A stretch of 11,065 nt of DNA from Chromatiales bacterium (lineage in GTDB: Bacteria; Pseudomonadota; Gammaproteobacteria; Chromatiales; Chromatiaceae). Positions within the stretch are counted from its first letter, which is position 1. The number at the start of each line of letters is the position of its first letter. The position numbers and the translations under genes were made by a program. Location: assembly GCA_024639625.1 (NCBI GenBank), contig JAHEIA010000049.1, positions 1 through 11,065 of the forward strand, read 5' to 3'. Of the stretch, positions 1-6,090 are shown in pieces. A model generated the notes under the pieces. That model had not been told where the DNA came from, searched no databases, and saw nothing but the letters and a program-made list of their open reading frames with translations.

Positions 1-103
1 GAGTCAACTCCTGCGCCACTCCGTCCATCCCGTCGACAGCCCTCCATCGGTGCCGACTCTCCGGCAACAGGGGATTCCAATAAGTCTTCGTACTTTTCGC
101 CAT
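1..103 (-). CDS. 5' end of an unidentified gene, cut by the left edge
   Basis: On the minus strand an ATG at 101-103 opens a frame that runs without a stop through all 34 codons to the window edge. The peptide begins MAKSTKTYWNPLLPESRH and continues with a Trp/Asp/Gly-containing stretch ending in VAQELT. A GGAG sequence lies about 8 bases upstream of the ATG (minus-strand reading GGAGAAAACGCG then ATG), which supports this as a true start. Only the N-terminus is present, so the family cannot be fixed. The style recalls the start of small cupin-like or enzyme-fold cytosolic proteins rather than a signal peptide, but that is a guess. It points the same way as the SOUL gene at 257-922, 153 bases downstream of that gene's stop. 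Confidence 0.6.
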   Translation of the reverse strand, partial: MAKSTKTYWNPLLPESRHRWRAVDGMDGVAQELT

Positions 104-256
104 CGCGTTTTCTCCAGCCGCCTGCTCCACACCGGGAATCACCCACCCCTCTGAAGCAGACCGCGCTGCGCCGCAGACGCGAACTCCCCGCCCCGGTATT
201 CCACCCACCGAACCGCGGCGCGCTTTGCATTACCAATACCGGAGGATATCGTTCCG

Positions 257-922
257 CTATTTCTCCTTCCGGACCTCGAGCAGCACCTCATTGCGGCGCA
301 GAAACCAGAGCGAAAAAGGCGAATCGTAGCGCGCGAAAACCGGGGCAGCGGTCGGCGTCAGTCCAGCCTTAGCGACCGCGTCGAGAAGCCGGTCCTCGTT
401 CTCGCGGTAGTTCTCCAGAGTCCACCTGCCCGAGTAGCTTCGCGCGGCCATCAGCTTGGCGGGCTCTTCTCGGATGCGCACCCGGGGATCAACCGGCTCG
501 GGCAGGGTCTCCCGTGTGTACCGGGACGGCATGACAAAGCTCACGACATAGGTGTCCGCGTCGGGCCCGTCCTTGCGTCTCTGACTCACCGGGTGCGTCA
601 TTTCGATCTCCTCCGTGCCCGCGGAAGCCGGGCGTTGGTTAACCGGAGCGGTCATCGCCATCTTCTCACGCTGTTTGTTGTTGCCGAAGATGAAGTCGGC
701 CAGGATGCGGAATGCCCGGTTGCCCACGGCGTCGAAATCCCCGCTAACTTCGGTCTCCGCGACCAGGTACGGGGCGTAGCGCCGTAGCTCGAAGGCGGGG
801 TAGATCTGTACGACCTCGTACTGGGGCTCCTCGGTGGCCACGGCGTTTCCTCCCGCTAACAACATGGCGGCGGTGATAGCAAACAAGGTTTTCTGTACTA
901 ATGTTGCCATGAGTTTCGGCAT
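257..922 (-). CDS. Exported SOUL-family haem-binding-like protein
   Basis: The 221-residue protein has a basic N-terminus and hydrophobic stretch (about residues 8-27, ending GNAVAT), typical of a Sec signal peptide with likely cleavage near residue 29. The rest is the SOUL/HBP fold: YEVVQIYPAFELRRYAPYLV near residues 35-54, the family hallmark EKMAMTAPV at 87-95, SFVMPSRYT at 128-136 and the C-terminal YDSPFSLWFLRRNEV at 199-213. Eukaryotic SOUL proteins bind haem or tetrapyrroles; bacterial members are mostly uncharacterised, so haem binding here is a family expectation. I chose the ATG at 922 because GAGGAAAG sits just upstream; an in-frame ATG at 946 lacks such a site, and the ATG at 910 would shorten the signal peptide. 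Downstream, CCGGTATT (193-200) and AATACCGG (235-242) form a widely spaced inverted repeat that could mark the transcript end, but it lacks a T-run. No convincing promoter was seen. Confidence 0.9.
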   Translation of the reverse strand: MPKLMATLVQKTLFAITAAMLLAGGNAVATEEPQYEVVQIYPAFELRRYAPYLVAETEVSGDFDAVGNRAFRILADFIFGNNKQREKMAMTAPVNQRPASAGTEEIEMTHPVSQRRKDGPDADTYVVSFVMPSRYTRETLPEPVDPRVRIREEPAKLMAARSYSGRWTLENYRENEDRLLDAVAKAGLTPTAAPVFARYDSPFSLWFLRRNEVLLEVRKEK

Positions 923-1152
923 CGCTTTCCTCGGCGTCTCGCGCATGCGCCATCGAACAACGCAGGCTCGGAATTATCGTAAGAGCACGCGTGATAGAGA
1001 AGGGGATCGTACATCGTTGCGCTCATCTGGCAGGTCGACCAACTGGATGACCGCCGCCCGCGCGAGCCGCTCGTTCGACTTCGAAGACGGGCACTGCTGA
1101 GTAATCGGCAAACCATCGGTGCAAGGCTTCGACGGCAAGGCGTGGGCCTCGC

Positions 1153-1503
1153 TTAACGCCCATCGCCCCCGCCTCTTTCCATTTCGCCCACAATCTCCAG
1201 GTATCTCCGCTCATTCGCGAATGCCGCGTACATCACGACGACGAGCATTACAAGAAGAAAGCAGATGGCGATAAAGGTTATGGGCAGCATAACCGCCATG
1301 ATCTCCAACGAGGATTGTTTGATCGAATGGGCCTCAATGCGCGATAAGACCTCGTAGGGGTCGATCAACAAGGGGGTATTCACATACAAATGGATCGCCA
1401 GGCCGGCGATTCCGAGGGGTAGGAACGGACCGGCAAAGGGCCAGAATCGCAAAATCTTGCGTCTTTTGTCCAGATAGTCGCGTTGTTCTTTACTGAGCGC
1501 CAT
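1153..1503 (-). CDS. Small two-helix inner-membrane protein, unknown function
   Basis: This 116-residue protein starts with a charged, probably cytosolic segment (MALSKEQRDYLDKRRKILRF). Two hydrophobic segments follow, at about residues 20-41 (WPFAGPFLPLGIAGLAIHLY) and 66-94 (a long run rich in Ile, Leu, Val and Met). A polar loop of about 25 residues lies between them, and the charged tail ends GGGDGR. The positive-inside pattern suggests both termini are cytosolic. The ATG at 1501-1503 has GAGGAA six bases upstream. I do not recognise the family. The gene lies 95 bases behind the PH-like gene at 1599-1955 on the same strand, so the two are probably co-transcribed and may work at the membrane together. 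It could be an accessory subunit of a membrane complex, but nothing in the sequence identifies a partner. Confidence 0.72.
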   Translation of the reverse strand: MALSKEQRDYLDKRRKILRFWPFAGPFLPLGIAGLAIHLYVNTPLLIDPYEVLSRIEAHSIKQSSLEIMAVMLPITFIAICFLLVMLVVVMYAAFANERRYLEIVGEMERGGGDGR

Positions 1504-1598
1504 GCCGATTCCTCAGATCTGATCCGCGTCAAGCTCACGCGCAACGGTGCTGTTCATGTGAGAGCGGGCCTCGCAGTCAGCCGGAAGGCAGGGGGTGC

Positions 1599-1955
1599 TC
1601 ACTGTCCCATGGCGCCCCTCACTTTTTCGACAAATTCCCCGTATTGCTTCAAGTAGAGCACGATGCGGCGGTCGTCTCCCTCTACGGTCGCGAACCGCAG
1701 TTCCACCTTGCCATAGCCAAACCAATTCCCTGTCTCAGTGACACTGCGAATGCGGCGGATGGGAATTTCATGGCATAGATCCAAGGCAAGCAGACGGATC
1801 GCCCAGCTTGCATACCAATTGGGTCTGATCGTCAGCGTACTCCGGGATAGAGCAACCCATATGCAGCCATAGGTGCTGGCCAGCCGGGTCCAGCTATTCT
1901 TCAATGATTGGGCGGCTACGTAATGTTCAGAAAACAGCGCTTCATTGTCGCCCAT
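1599..1955 (-). CDS. Small protein with PH-like beta pattern, unknown function
   Basis: Using the ATG at 1953-1955 this is 118 residues (MGDNEALFSEHYVAAQ...). A TTG at 1980-1982, three bases after an AAAGG-like site region, would add nine residues; an in-frame TAA lies 18 bases above that TTG, so the start cannot be further upstream. Start choice is uncertain because neither site has a strong Shine-Dalgarno. From about residue 30 the protein shows alternating hydrophobic strands: STLTIRPN, a hydrophobic IRLLALDLCHEIPIRRIRSV, GKVELRF, RRIVLYL, then a terminal amphipathic helix (EFVEKVRGAM). This order (strand, H-x-I-P-I-R-R-I-x-S-V, G-Y-G, strand, helix) is what bacterial PH-like domains show, but the match is by pattern only. 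The neighbour at 1153-1503 is a small membrane protein on the same strand, which would suit a membrane-associated PH-like partner. Function is unknown. Confidence 0.65.
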   Translation of the reverse strand: MGDNEALFSEHYVAAQSLKNSWTRLASTYGCIWVALSRSTLTIRPNWYASWAIRLLALDLCHEIPIRRIRSVTETGNWFGYGKVELRFATVEGDDRRIVLYLKQYGEFVEKVRGAMGQ

Positions 1956-2490
1956 CGGTCCATCACCATGCGCTTGAGCCAAAGCGAAAGGCCTTTGTTA
2001 AGCGAGCCCCAGGGCTCCGACTCCGCCCTCGCCTGCCGGCGGCAGCGAATGGAGATGGAGTCCCGGTGGTTATCGAGAGCCAACGCCCTCCGTCACTCGG
2101 CTTATACCGCCGTCTCTTCGATCGGTTCGATCCACCGCAGCGTGCCGAAATCGAACTTGACGGGATAGCGTCGCCTCGCAATACCAGCCCCGGACAGAAT
2201 CCCGCGGTCCGGCCTGCGCGCCCGACCCGATCGATGACGTTAGTCACAGCCTCCGCATGCCTGTGCACCTCCTGCAACGGGGAGACGTCCGCGACGCCCG
2301 CTGCTCCTGTTCCGCCAAATTCCACAACCATCTACGGATTAGAAAAAACACCTGTACTAGCCGGATGCAAGAATAACGCGGAGTACACTGCAAAGTCACC
2401 GCCATCCTTTCCGCTCCTTGTCGACTTCTGATACTTGGTCTTCATGCCGCAGAATATCCCGGAGGTGATCCAACTCCAAGCATGCGCGAG
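1956..2490. other. 535-base stretch without a convincing gene
   Basis: Long open frames exist on both strands here, but their translations are Arg/Pro/Ser-rich and lack family motifs or domains, as expected of GC-rich non-coding DNA. Two weak coding hints remain on the minus strand. A frame at 2244-2405 (53 codons, ATG at 2403-2405) has AAGGAG eight bases upstream, but its product is Arg- and Cys-rich and does not look like a folded protein. A stop-bounded frame at 2102-2239 lacks a start but ends in a protein-like tail (see separate entry). AT content rises around 2335-2400. No terminator or clear promoter was found. Confidence 0.5.
2102..2239 (-). pseudogene. Possible gene remnant, C-terminal fragment without a start
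   Basis: Between in-frame TAA codons at 2240-2242 and 2102-2104 (minus strand) lies an open frame of 45 codons with no ATG. Its last part reads RRYPVKFDFGTLRWIEPIEE followed by TAV and the stop, a balanced mixture of aromatic, charged and aliphatic residues unlike the Arg/Pro/Ser-rich text of the overlapping frames. This could be the tail of a decayed gene whose upstream part was lost or frame-shifted. It could equally be chance. I do not recognise the family. Confidence 0.2.
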
Positions 2491-3030
2491 CTAGGATTCA
2501 GGTGATGTCGGACGCGCATCGAAGATCCTGGTCTGCGGCGGCGCCTTGCCGCCGGAACCGACCCAGCGCAGGATCTTCACCCAAAGCGACCAGGCCCGCG
2601 TTCTCGCCGGCAAGCCCAGCGCGTTCTGGGCCGAAGCCAGCGAATCTTCCAACAAGGCGTCGTGAAGAGGGCGATAGAGCAAAGTCCACGAAACCGCGGC
2701 CCAGCCACGAGTATGCATCGTTAGGGTGTGTCTCAAGACAAGCGGTCGTTCGGGGTCGGCGACGACTTCGTAGCCGTGATAACCATCGAAACCTTTCGGT
2801 CCGATGAAGCGAAACCGGATCGAATTGCCCGGCGAGTAGTCCTCGACAAAATACTTTATCGGGCCATGTCCGCCTCGCGCGCCAATGCCGAGCGGGCGAT
2901 CGAAACGCATCCTGGGCCAGGCGCGGCGCGGCCATAGCCGATCCTCGCTGGAGGCAAGTGCATCGATGAGCTCGCCGACGCGCATCGCATCGACCGCGAG
3001 CACACACTCATGAATATTGCGTACTTCCAT
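2491..3030 (-). CDS. SRPBCC-fold (START-like) protein
   Basis: The 179-residue product begins MEVRNIHECVLAVD. I chose the ATG at 3028-3030 because GAGCGAGG lies just upstream; the open frame extends to 3183, but those 51 extra residues are Ser/Gly/Arg-rich and look non-coding. The core LWPRRAWPRMRFDRPLGIG (32-50), the GGHGPIKYFVEDYSPG (53-68) and IRFRFIGPKGFDGYHGYEV (71-89) segments, a LVLRHTLTM strand (97-105) and the C-terminal helix around RPLHDALLEDSLASA (120-134) match a group of SRPBCC (polyketide cyclase/START-like) proteins seen in many bacteria. This fold makes a deep hydrophobic pocket for lipids or other hydrophobic ligands; no ligand or reaction can be read from the sequence. There is no signal peptide, so it is probably cytosolic. 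It stands alone, with about 240 bases upstream before the tautomerase gene on the same strand. Confidence 0.8.
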   Translation of the reverse strand: MEVRNIHECVLAVDAMRVGELIDALASSEDRLWPRRAWPRMRFDRPLGIGARGGHGPIKYFVEDYSPGNSIRFRFIGPKGFDGYHGYEVVADPERPLVLRHTLTMHTRGWAAVSWTLLYRPLHDALLEDSLASAQNALGLPARTRAWSLWVKILRWVGSGGKAPPQTRIFDARPTSPES

Positions 3031-3272
3031 GTGGCCTCGCTCTAATGCTCTTAAACCGGTACTGCCAACCAAGAAGCTCTTTCGGGCTCCGACGCGTGGG
3101 CTGCTGGTTACTCCTAGAGACGGCCCGAGTGGAGAGTCCTGTACCGAATCCGGGCTCCAACCGAAAAACGTCTCCGCCTGCATCCCCGCTCCGTGCTCAA
3201 CATCCTAGCCTTCCGGTCGAAAACGCGGGAGTGCCGACTATTCGGCAAGAGCGAGGGCAAAGTTTCGTTTGC

Positions 3273-3674
3273 TCACAGCGGTTGTGCCTGGATAAAGCGA
3301 TATTCCTGCGTCTTTCCTTGAAACCCCCAGGAATCCGCTCGGACGTCATGAATGACGATATAACTCGCCGGCGCAATCGACCCCAGGATTGACTCGAAAT
3401 CGGAAAATACGCGTGCGACGTATCTCGCCTTCTCTTCTTTCGTGTTGGTCCCATCCGTTACCTTGATGTCGAGATAGAAGGTAACCGCATCTTGTTCGCT
3501 CACCCGTGATCCGCCGACGAACCACAACTCCGGCGATACAAAATCGATAGCGATCGAGGTGACTTCGGGTTTCTTACCGAGCAAGCCGGCAGTACGGTTC
3601 ATCAGAACCGATACGATCTTTTCTGCGGTGTCGGGAGATTCATTCATCGATATCCGAACATTCAGGTAGGGCAT
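3273..3674 (-). CDS. Tautomerase-superfamily protein, 133 residues
   Basis: The protein begins MPYLNVRIS, so removal of Met would leave the N-terminal proline that acts as the catalytic base in 4-oxalocrotonate tautomerase and MIF-type enzymes. LLGKKPEVTSIAIDFV (31-46) and WFVGG (51-55) are typical of the first beta-alpha-beta unit. The C-terminal part YIVIHDVRADSWGFQGKTQEYR (105-126) fits a second unit. At 133 residues it is about twice the size of the classical 60-80 residue 4-OT subunit, as in the longer tautomerase family members that contain two such units in one chain. Such enzymes interconvert keto and enol forms or dehalogenate or hydrate small acids; the substrate is unknown here. 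The ATG at 3672-3674 has AAGGAG eight bases upstream. No pathway neighbours (for example catechol degradation genes) are present, so the role is open. Confidence 0.88.
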   Translation of the reverse strand: MPYLNVRISMNESPDTAEKIVSVLMNRTAGLLGKKPEVTSIAIDFVSPELWFVGGSRVSEQDAVTFYLDIKVTDGTNTKEEKARYVARVFSDFESILGSIAPASYIVIHDVRADSWGFQGKTQEYRFIQAQPL

Positions 3675-4088
3675 AGTAGATCTCCTTGGGCTCCTATCGT
3701 TCGGGCTCTGCTCAGCGCGAGAGCGTGCGCGATTCCGCCATAAAGTAACCTGATTGGGCCGATGTTGCAGCGATGGATACAGGTTGCGTGGTTACCGAAA
3801 AGCGCTATTGCAGGACGAAAGTGCTCGGAGTGGCTAGCGTCACCGCTTGCTTGCATCCGCTTCTCGCCCCCGAAGGCTGGGTCTTTTTCTCGATCGGCCA
3901 CCAGGAAGGACGGAGCGAGAAGTCCGCCCGACTGCCTGCCGCGCCAGGTGACTCGGCGCCTGATTTGTGCGCTGAACCGGAACCACGCACGAACGGCGGA
4001 TCGCCGCATACACCCGAAACAGCGCAGTCGACGACGGGCGGGGCCGCTATCGTAGCGCCGGATCGAAACCAAGGATAAGCTCGTCCCC
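3675..4088. other. Divergent intergenic region between tautomerase and hydrolase genes
   Basis: These 414 bases separate two genes that point away from each other, so promoters for both are expected here. No well-spaced sigma-70 pair stands out; on the minus strand TACTTTATG near 3740-3748 is the best -10-like sequence, without a good -35. Open frames on both strands (for example plus 3773-4078) give Pro/Ser/Arg-rich translations without a ribosome-binding site or family motif, and I do not call them. Confidence 0.5.
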
Positions 4089-5030
4089 ATGAACCGCCAT
4101 TCCCTTGCTTGGCTCCACGCTTGTCGTGCGAAAACCGGAAGCACCGGGAGATCTGCGCTGTCGGTCTTCGGCGTCTGCTTGCTTCTCTCTGCCTGCGGGC
4201 CGGTCAAACAACTATCGGTCGGTGAAGCGTTGCCGCCATTGTCTGGCGCGGCAGCGAGCTTTGTTGAATCCGGCCCCCATTCCGTAGCTGTACACTCTGG
4301 AAGCTTTCTAGGGGAATTCGACTGCACGCTGTCCTACGAGATCTACCGACCGGCGGACCGCAAGAGCGAGGTCATGGTAATCCTGGCCCATGGTTTCATG
4401 AGGGAACAGAGGAACATGCGCGGCTGGGCCGCGCATTGGGCCTCCCACGGTGTACCCGTAACCGTGATGAGCCTGTGTAATTCGAGCTGGCTCAGCGGCC
4501 GTCACGAACGCAATGCGGCGGATCTGCTTGCCCTGGCCCAGACGATTCACGACGGTCCGATCCTCTACGCCGGTTTCTCCGCCGGTGGCCTGGCAGCCTT
4601 TCTGGCTGCCGCCGCTGACCCCCGCACAAAGGCCTACCTAGGACTGGACAGCGTGGAATACGACGGCCTCGCCGCCTCCGCTGCAGGCACTTTCCGTCGC
4701 CCCGCCCTGTTTCTTGTTGCCGAGCCTTCCGCCTGCAACGCCGACAACAATCTGCTGCGCGCTGCCACAGCCAAGGAGCGCCGCACAACGCTGCGCATCC
4801 GGAATTCCACCCATTGTCACTTCGAGAATCCGTACGATTCCCGGTGTAGCTGGGTCTGTGGCGCCGTCCAACCGGCGGAGGCCTCTGCGGCGTTGCTTGC
4901 CACGGTGCGCAGTCTGGCCACCGCCTGGGTGCTGCAACAGGCTCTGCAGGATCCACGGGCCTCGAACGTCCTAGGTTCGGCTTTGAACGCGAGCAGTAGT
5001 TGGCAGAACCAGGTCGAAGTTGTCGATTAA
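4089..5030 (+). CDS. Lipoprotein alpha/beta hydrolase, chlorophyllase/PET-hydrolase-like
   Basis: The 313-residue protein has a long N-region, a hydrophobic stretch (SVFGVCLLLSAC) and a lipobox LLSAC with Cys36, so it should be lipid-anchored. The hydrolase core shows the oxyanion-loop HGF (101-103), a nucleophile elbow GFSAGG (162-167, Ser164) and a downstream STHCHFENP segment with His242/His244. The acid is probably Asp187 in LGLDSVEYDG, placed 23 residues after the Ser as in chlorophyllase-type enzymes; the usual Asp position after the next strand reads AEPSACNAD instead. Cys79, Cys130, Cys216, Cys243, Cys253 and Cys257 suggest disulfides outside the cytosol. An ester or lipid substrate is likely but unidentified. 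The only possible start is the ATG at 4089; AAGGA lies 13 bases upstream, a loose spacing. It stands alone between two long intergenic regions. An inverted repeat at 5100-5118 lies 70 bases after the stop. Confidence 0.85.
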   Translation: MNRHSLAWLHACRAKTGSTGRSALSVFGVCLLLSACGPVKQLSVGEALPPLSGAAASFVESGPHSVAVHSGSFLGEFDCTLSYEIYRPADRKSEVMVILAHGFMREQRNMRGWAAHWASHGVPVTVMSLCNSSWLSGRHERNAADLLALAQTIHDGPILYAGFSAGGLAAFLAAAADPRTKAYLGLDSVEYDGLAASAAGTFRRPALFLVAEPSACNADNNLLRAATAKERRTTLRIRNSTHCHFENPYDSRCSWVCGAVQPAEASAALLATVRSLATAWVLQQALQDPRASNVLGSALNASSSWQNQVEVVD

Positions 5031-5389
5031 AAGACGATCGTAGGTTTCTCGCCGTTTCTTGTTCTCGACTGCGGTAGCGGATTCCATCGCACCAAGCCGA
5101 TACGAGGTCAGCTCGTATTCGCGCTGCTGCTAGTCTCTCAGAACAATAAGCAGTAGAGCACACCATGGTTTTTCGAATCGATTCACGGCGGAGCGCACAA
5201 CGCAAGGACCGGAACCGCCAGCTACAGCAACCCATTGATGAGGAATATCAGGGCCAAAGCCCAGGAAGCGTTCGGATTCAACTACCCGTCGGCGCCGAGC
5301 AAAACGAACTCCATTCACCCCCTTTAGCGACATATCCGAGAAGCACCAGCCCCATCCAACACGCGGGGATTCGAAATAATAATTCACTA
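5031..5389. other. Intergenic region upstream of the sulfur globule-type gene
   Basis: No convincing gene lies here. The plus-strand open frame at 5165-5443 has no ribosome-binding site, reads as Gln/Arg/Ser-rich text and runs across the proposed promoter of the next gene, so it is treated as chance. The notable element is the inverted repeat at 5100-5118. AT content climbs sharply from about 5370, leading into the promoter region. Confidence 0.5.
5100..5118. repeat. Perfect inverted repeat, 7-bp arms with 5-base gap
   Basis: ATACGAG and CTCGTAT flank the spacer GTCAG. As RNA it would form a 7-bp hairpin, extendable by one G-U pair, 70 bases after the hydrolase stop. There is no T-run on either side, so it is a weak terminator at best; an RNA 3'-end stabilising hairpin or a protein-binding dyad are alternatives. 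Confidence 0.4.
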
Positions 5390-5404
5390 ATAAACATTGT
5401 TTAT
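5390..5404. promoter_or_regulatory. Perfect 15-bp palindrome, candidate operator
   Basis: ATAAACA-T-TGTTTAT has perfectly complementary 7-base arms around a single central base. It covers the proposed -35 box (TTGTTT, 5397-5402) of the sulfur globule-type gene, a position where a bound dimeric regulator would block polymerase. It does not match the CRP, FNR or Fur consensus. The palindrome is seen directly; regulator binding is inferred. Confidence 0.45.
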
Positions 5405-5425
5405 GTCTATCCCTTCCCCTACACT
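5397..5425 (+). promoter_or_regulatory. Candidate sigma-70 promoter for the sulfur globule-type gene
   Basis: TTGTTT (5397-5402) and TACACT (5420-5425) are spaced by exactly 17 bases in the only AT-rich stretch upstream of the gene. The -35 matches consensus at three positions and the -10 at four. Transcription would start near 5432, leaving a leader of about 100 bases. A gapped dyad GGATA(6)TATCC at 5433-5448 lies right at the expected start. Confidence 0.45.
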
Positions 5426-5432
5426 GCTCTCC

Positions 5433-5448
5433 GGATACACTGATATCC
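5433..5448. promoter_or_regulatory. Short dyad at the expected transcription start
   Basis: GGATA and TATCC are separated by CACTGA. The dyad begins within a few bases of the start site predicted from the promoter at 5397-5425, so it could be a second regulator site. Five-base arms are short, and chance is a real alternative. Confidence 0.2.
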
Positions 5449-5530
5449 CTCGTCGAGAACATAGCGCTGCTACAGGTTAGAAGCCTCGATCGAGACTACC
5501 CACAAACCTATCCTTCGAGGACTTTCATCC

Positions 5531-5920
5531 ATGAAAAAGATTGTAAAAACGACCGCGATTGTCGCTATGTTTGCTGCCTCCGCTTCTGCTTCTGCTTTCT
5601 GGGGTGGCGGCCCGTGGGGCGGTGGACCCGGTTACGGTGGCTGGGGTGACGACTGGATGGGTGACGGCTGGGGCGACATGGACATGAACATGAGCACCAG
5701 CGCCAGTGGCAGCGGTCGGGGTTACGGCTACGGCCGCGGCTATGGCTACGGTTATCCCTATGGCTACGGTTACGGCGGCCCCTACGGCGGCTATGGCGGC
5801 CCCTACGGTGGTTACGGCGTGCCCTATGGCGGTTACGGTTACGGCGTTCCCTACGGCGGCGGTTATGGCGCACCCTATGGTGCAGCTCCCGTTGCGCCGG
5901 CAGCTCCGCCCACCAAATAA
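5531..5920 (+). CDS. Sulfur globule protein-like Gly/Tyr-rich exported protein
   Basis: The 129-residue product has a Sec signal peptide ([20 protein letters not shown], cleavage near residue 20-22) followed by an aromatic/Gly segment [20 protein letters not shown]. Next come an acidic Met-rich patch ([16 protein letters not shown], 47-62), a long Tyr-Gly domain (63-118) built from GGYG-[GV]-PYG-like units, and a Pro/Ala tail (VAPAAPPTK). This order and composition is characteristic of the structural proteins that coat sulfur globules in Allochromatium-type purple sulfur bacteria and related thiotrophs (SgpA/B/C). They form the envelope around elemental sulfur stored during sulfide or thiosulfate oxidation. 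GAGGA lies nine bases upstream of the ATG. A candidate promoter and palindromic operator lie upstream, and a GC-rich hairpin follows directly. Low-complexity Gly-rich proteins of other function (cell-surface or RNA-binding) are possible alternatives, but the signal peptide and DMDMNMSxSASGxG patch favour the globule family. Confidence 0.8.
   Translation: MKKIVKTTAIVAMFAASASASAFWGGGPWGGGPGYGGWGDDWMGDGWGDMDMNMSTSASGSGRGYGYGRGYGYGYPYGYGYGGPYGGYGGPYGGYGVPYGGYGYGVPYGGGYGAPYGAAPVAPAAPPTK
5765..5881 (+). repeat. Imperfect tandem repeat encoding GYG-x-PYG units
   Basis: Within the gene, codons 79-117 repeat a short unit of about 24 bases (GGY then GGPYG or GVPYG) several times, with mostly third-base differences between copies (for example GGCGGCCCCTACGGCGGC and its variants). 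The pattern suggests expansion and drift of a short coding repeat. It also creates long spurious open frames on the other strand and in the other frames. Confidence 0.7.
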
Positions 5921-5928
5921 ACAGTTCG

Positions 5929-5950
5929 GCCCGGGGTTCAAGCCCCGGGC
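5929..5950 (+). terminator. GC-rich hairpin after the sulfur globule-type gene
   Basis: GCCCGGGG and CCCCGGGC form a perfect 8-bp stem around TTCAAG, nine bases after the stop codon. The next bases (TGCCCCTTCC) are pyrimidine-rich but contain no T-run, so it may be a weak or factor-assisted terminator, or a 3' stabilising hairpin that would suit an abundant structural-protein mRNA. Confidence 0.5.
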
Positions 5951-6054
5951 TGCCCCTTCCCAGCCCACGCGGGCTTGCAAACGCGGCGGACCTCTATCCG
6001 CCTTCATCCAGTCCTTCTCCCGGCTTGGTCGCCCTCGCTGCTGTTGCGTAACCC

Positions 6055-6084
6055 TTTAAATTAGCGGCGGTCCACGGCTATAAT
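6055..6084 (+). promoter_or_regulatory. Candidate sigma-70 promoter upstream of the transporter gene
   Basis: TTTAAA (6055-6060) and a perfect consensus TATAAT (6079-6084) are spaced by 18 bases. Transcription would begin near 6091, about 295 bases before the chosen start of the SLC13 gene. This is the best -10 box in the window. Confidence 0.5.
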
Positions 6085-6090
6085 TCGGGG

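Noticed and set aside
1963..2331. Minus-strand open frame of 122 codons
   Set aside because: The first third looks slightly protein-like, but the rest is Arg/Ser/Gly low-complexity text, with no start signal or motif.
1904..2431. Plus-strand open frame of 175 codons
   Set aside because: No ribosome-binding site, Pro/Arg/Ser-rich text and overlap with the antisense gene at 1599-1955; typical of GC-rich non-coding DNA.
3662..4327. Minus-strand open frame of 221 codons
   Set aside because: It overlaps the start of the well-supported hydrolase gene and the tautomerase start, and has no recognisable motifs.
4492..5235. Minus-strand open frame of 247 codons opposite the hydrolase
   Set aside because: Very Arg-rich mirror of the coding strand; the plus-strand product has a lipobox and catalytic motifs.
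5165..5443. Plus-strand open frame of 92 codons upstream of the sulfur globule-type gene
   Set aside because: It lacks a ribosome-binding site and runs through the candidate operator and promoter; no motif.
5933..5946. GGGGTTCAAGCCCC resembles a tRNA T-arm
   Set aside because: The loop has six bases rather than seven and no acceptor, D or anticodon arms lie upstream; it is the core of the hairpin after the gene.
5525..6007. Ala/Val/Thr-rich minus-strand frame opposite the sulfur globule-type gene
   Set aside because: Its periodic text is the antisense image of the Gly-Tyr coding repeat.
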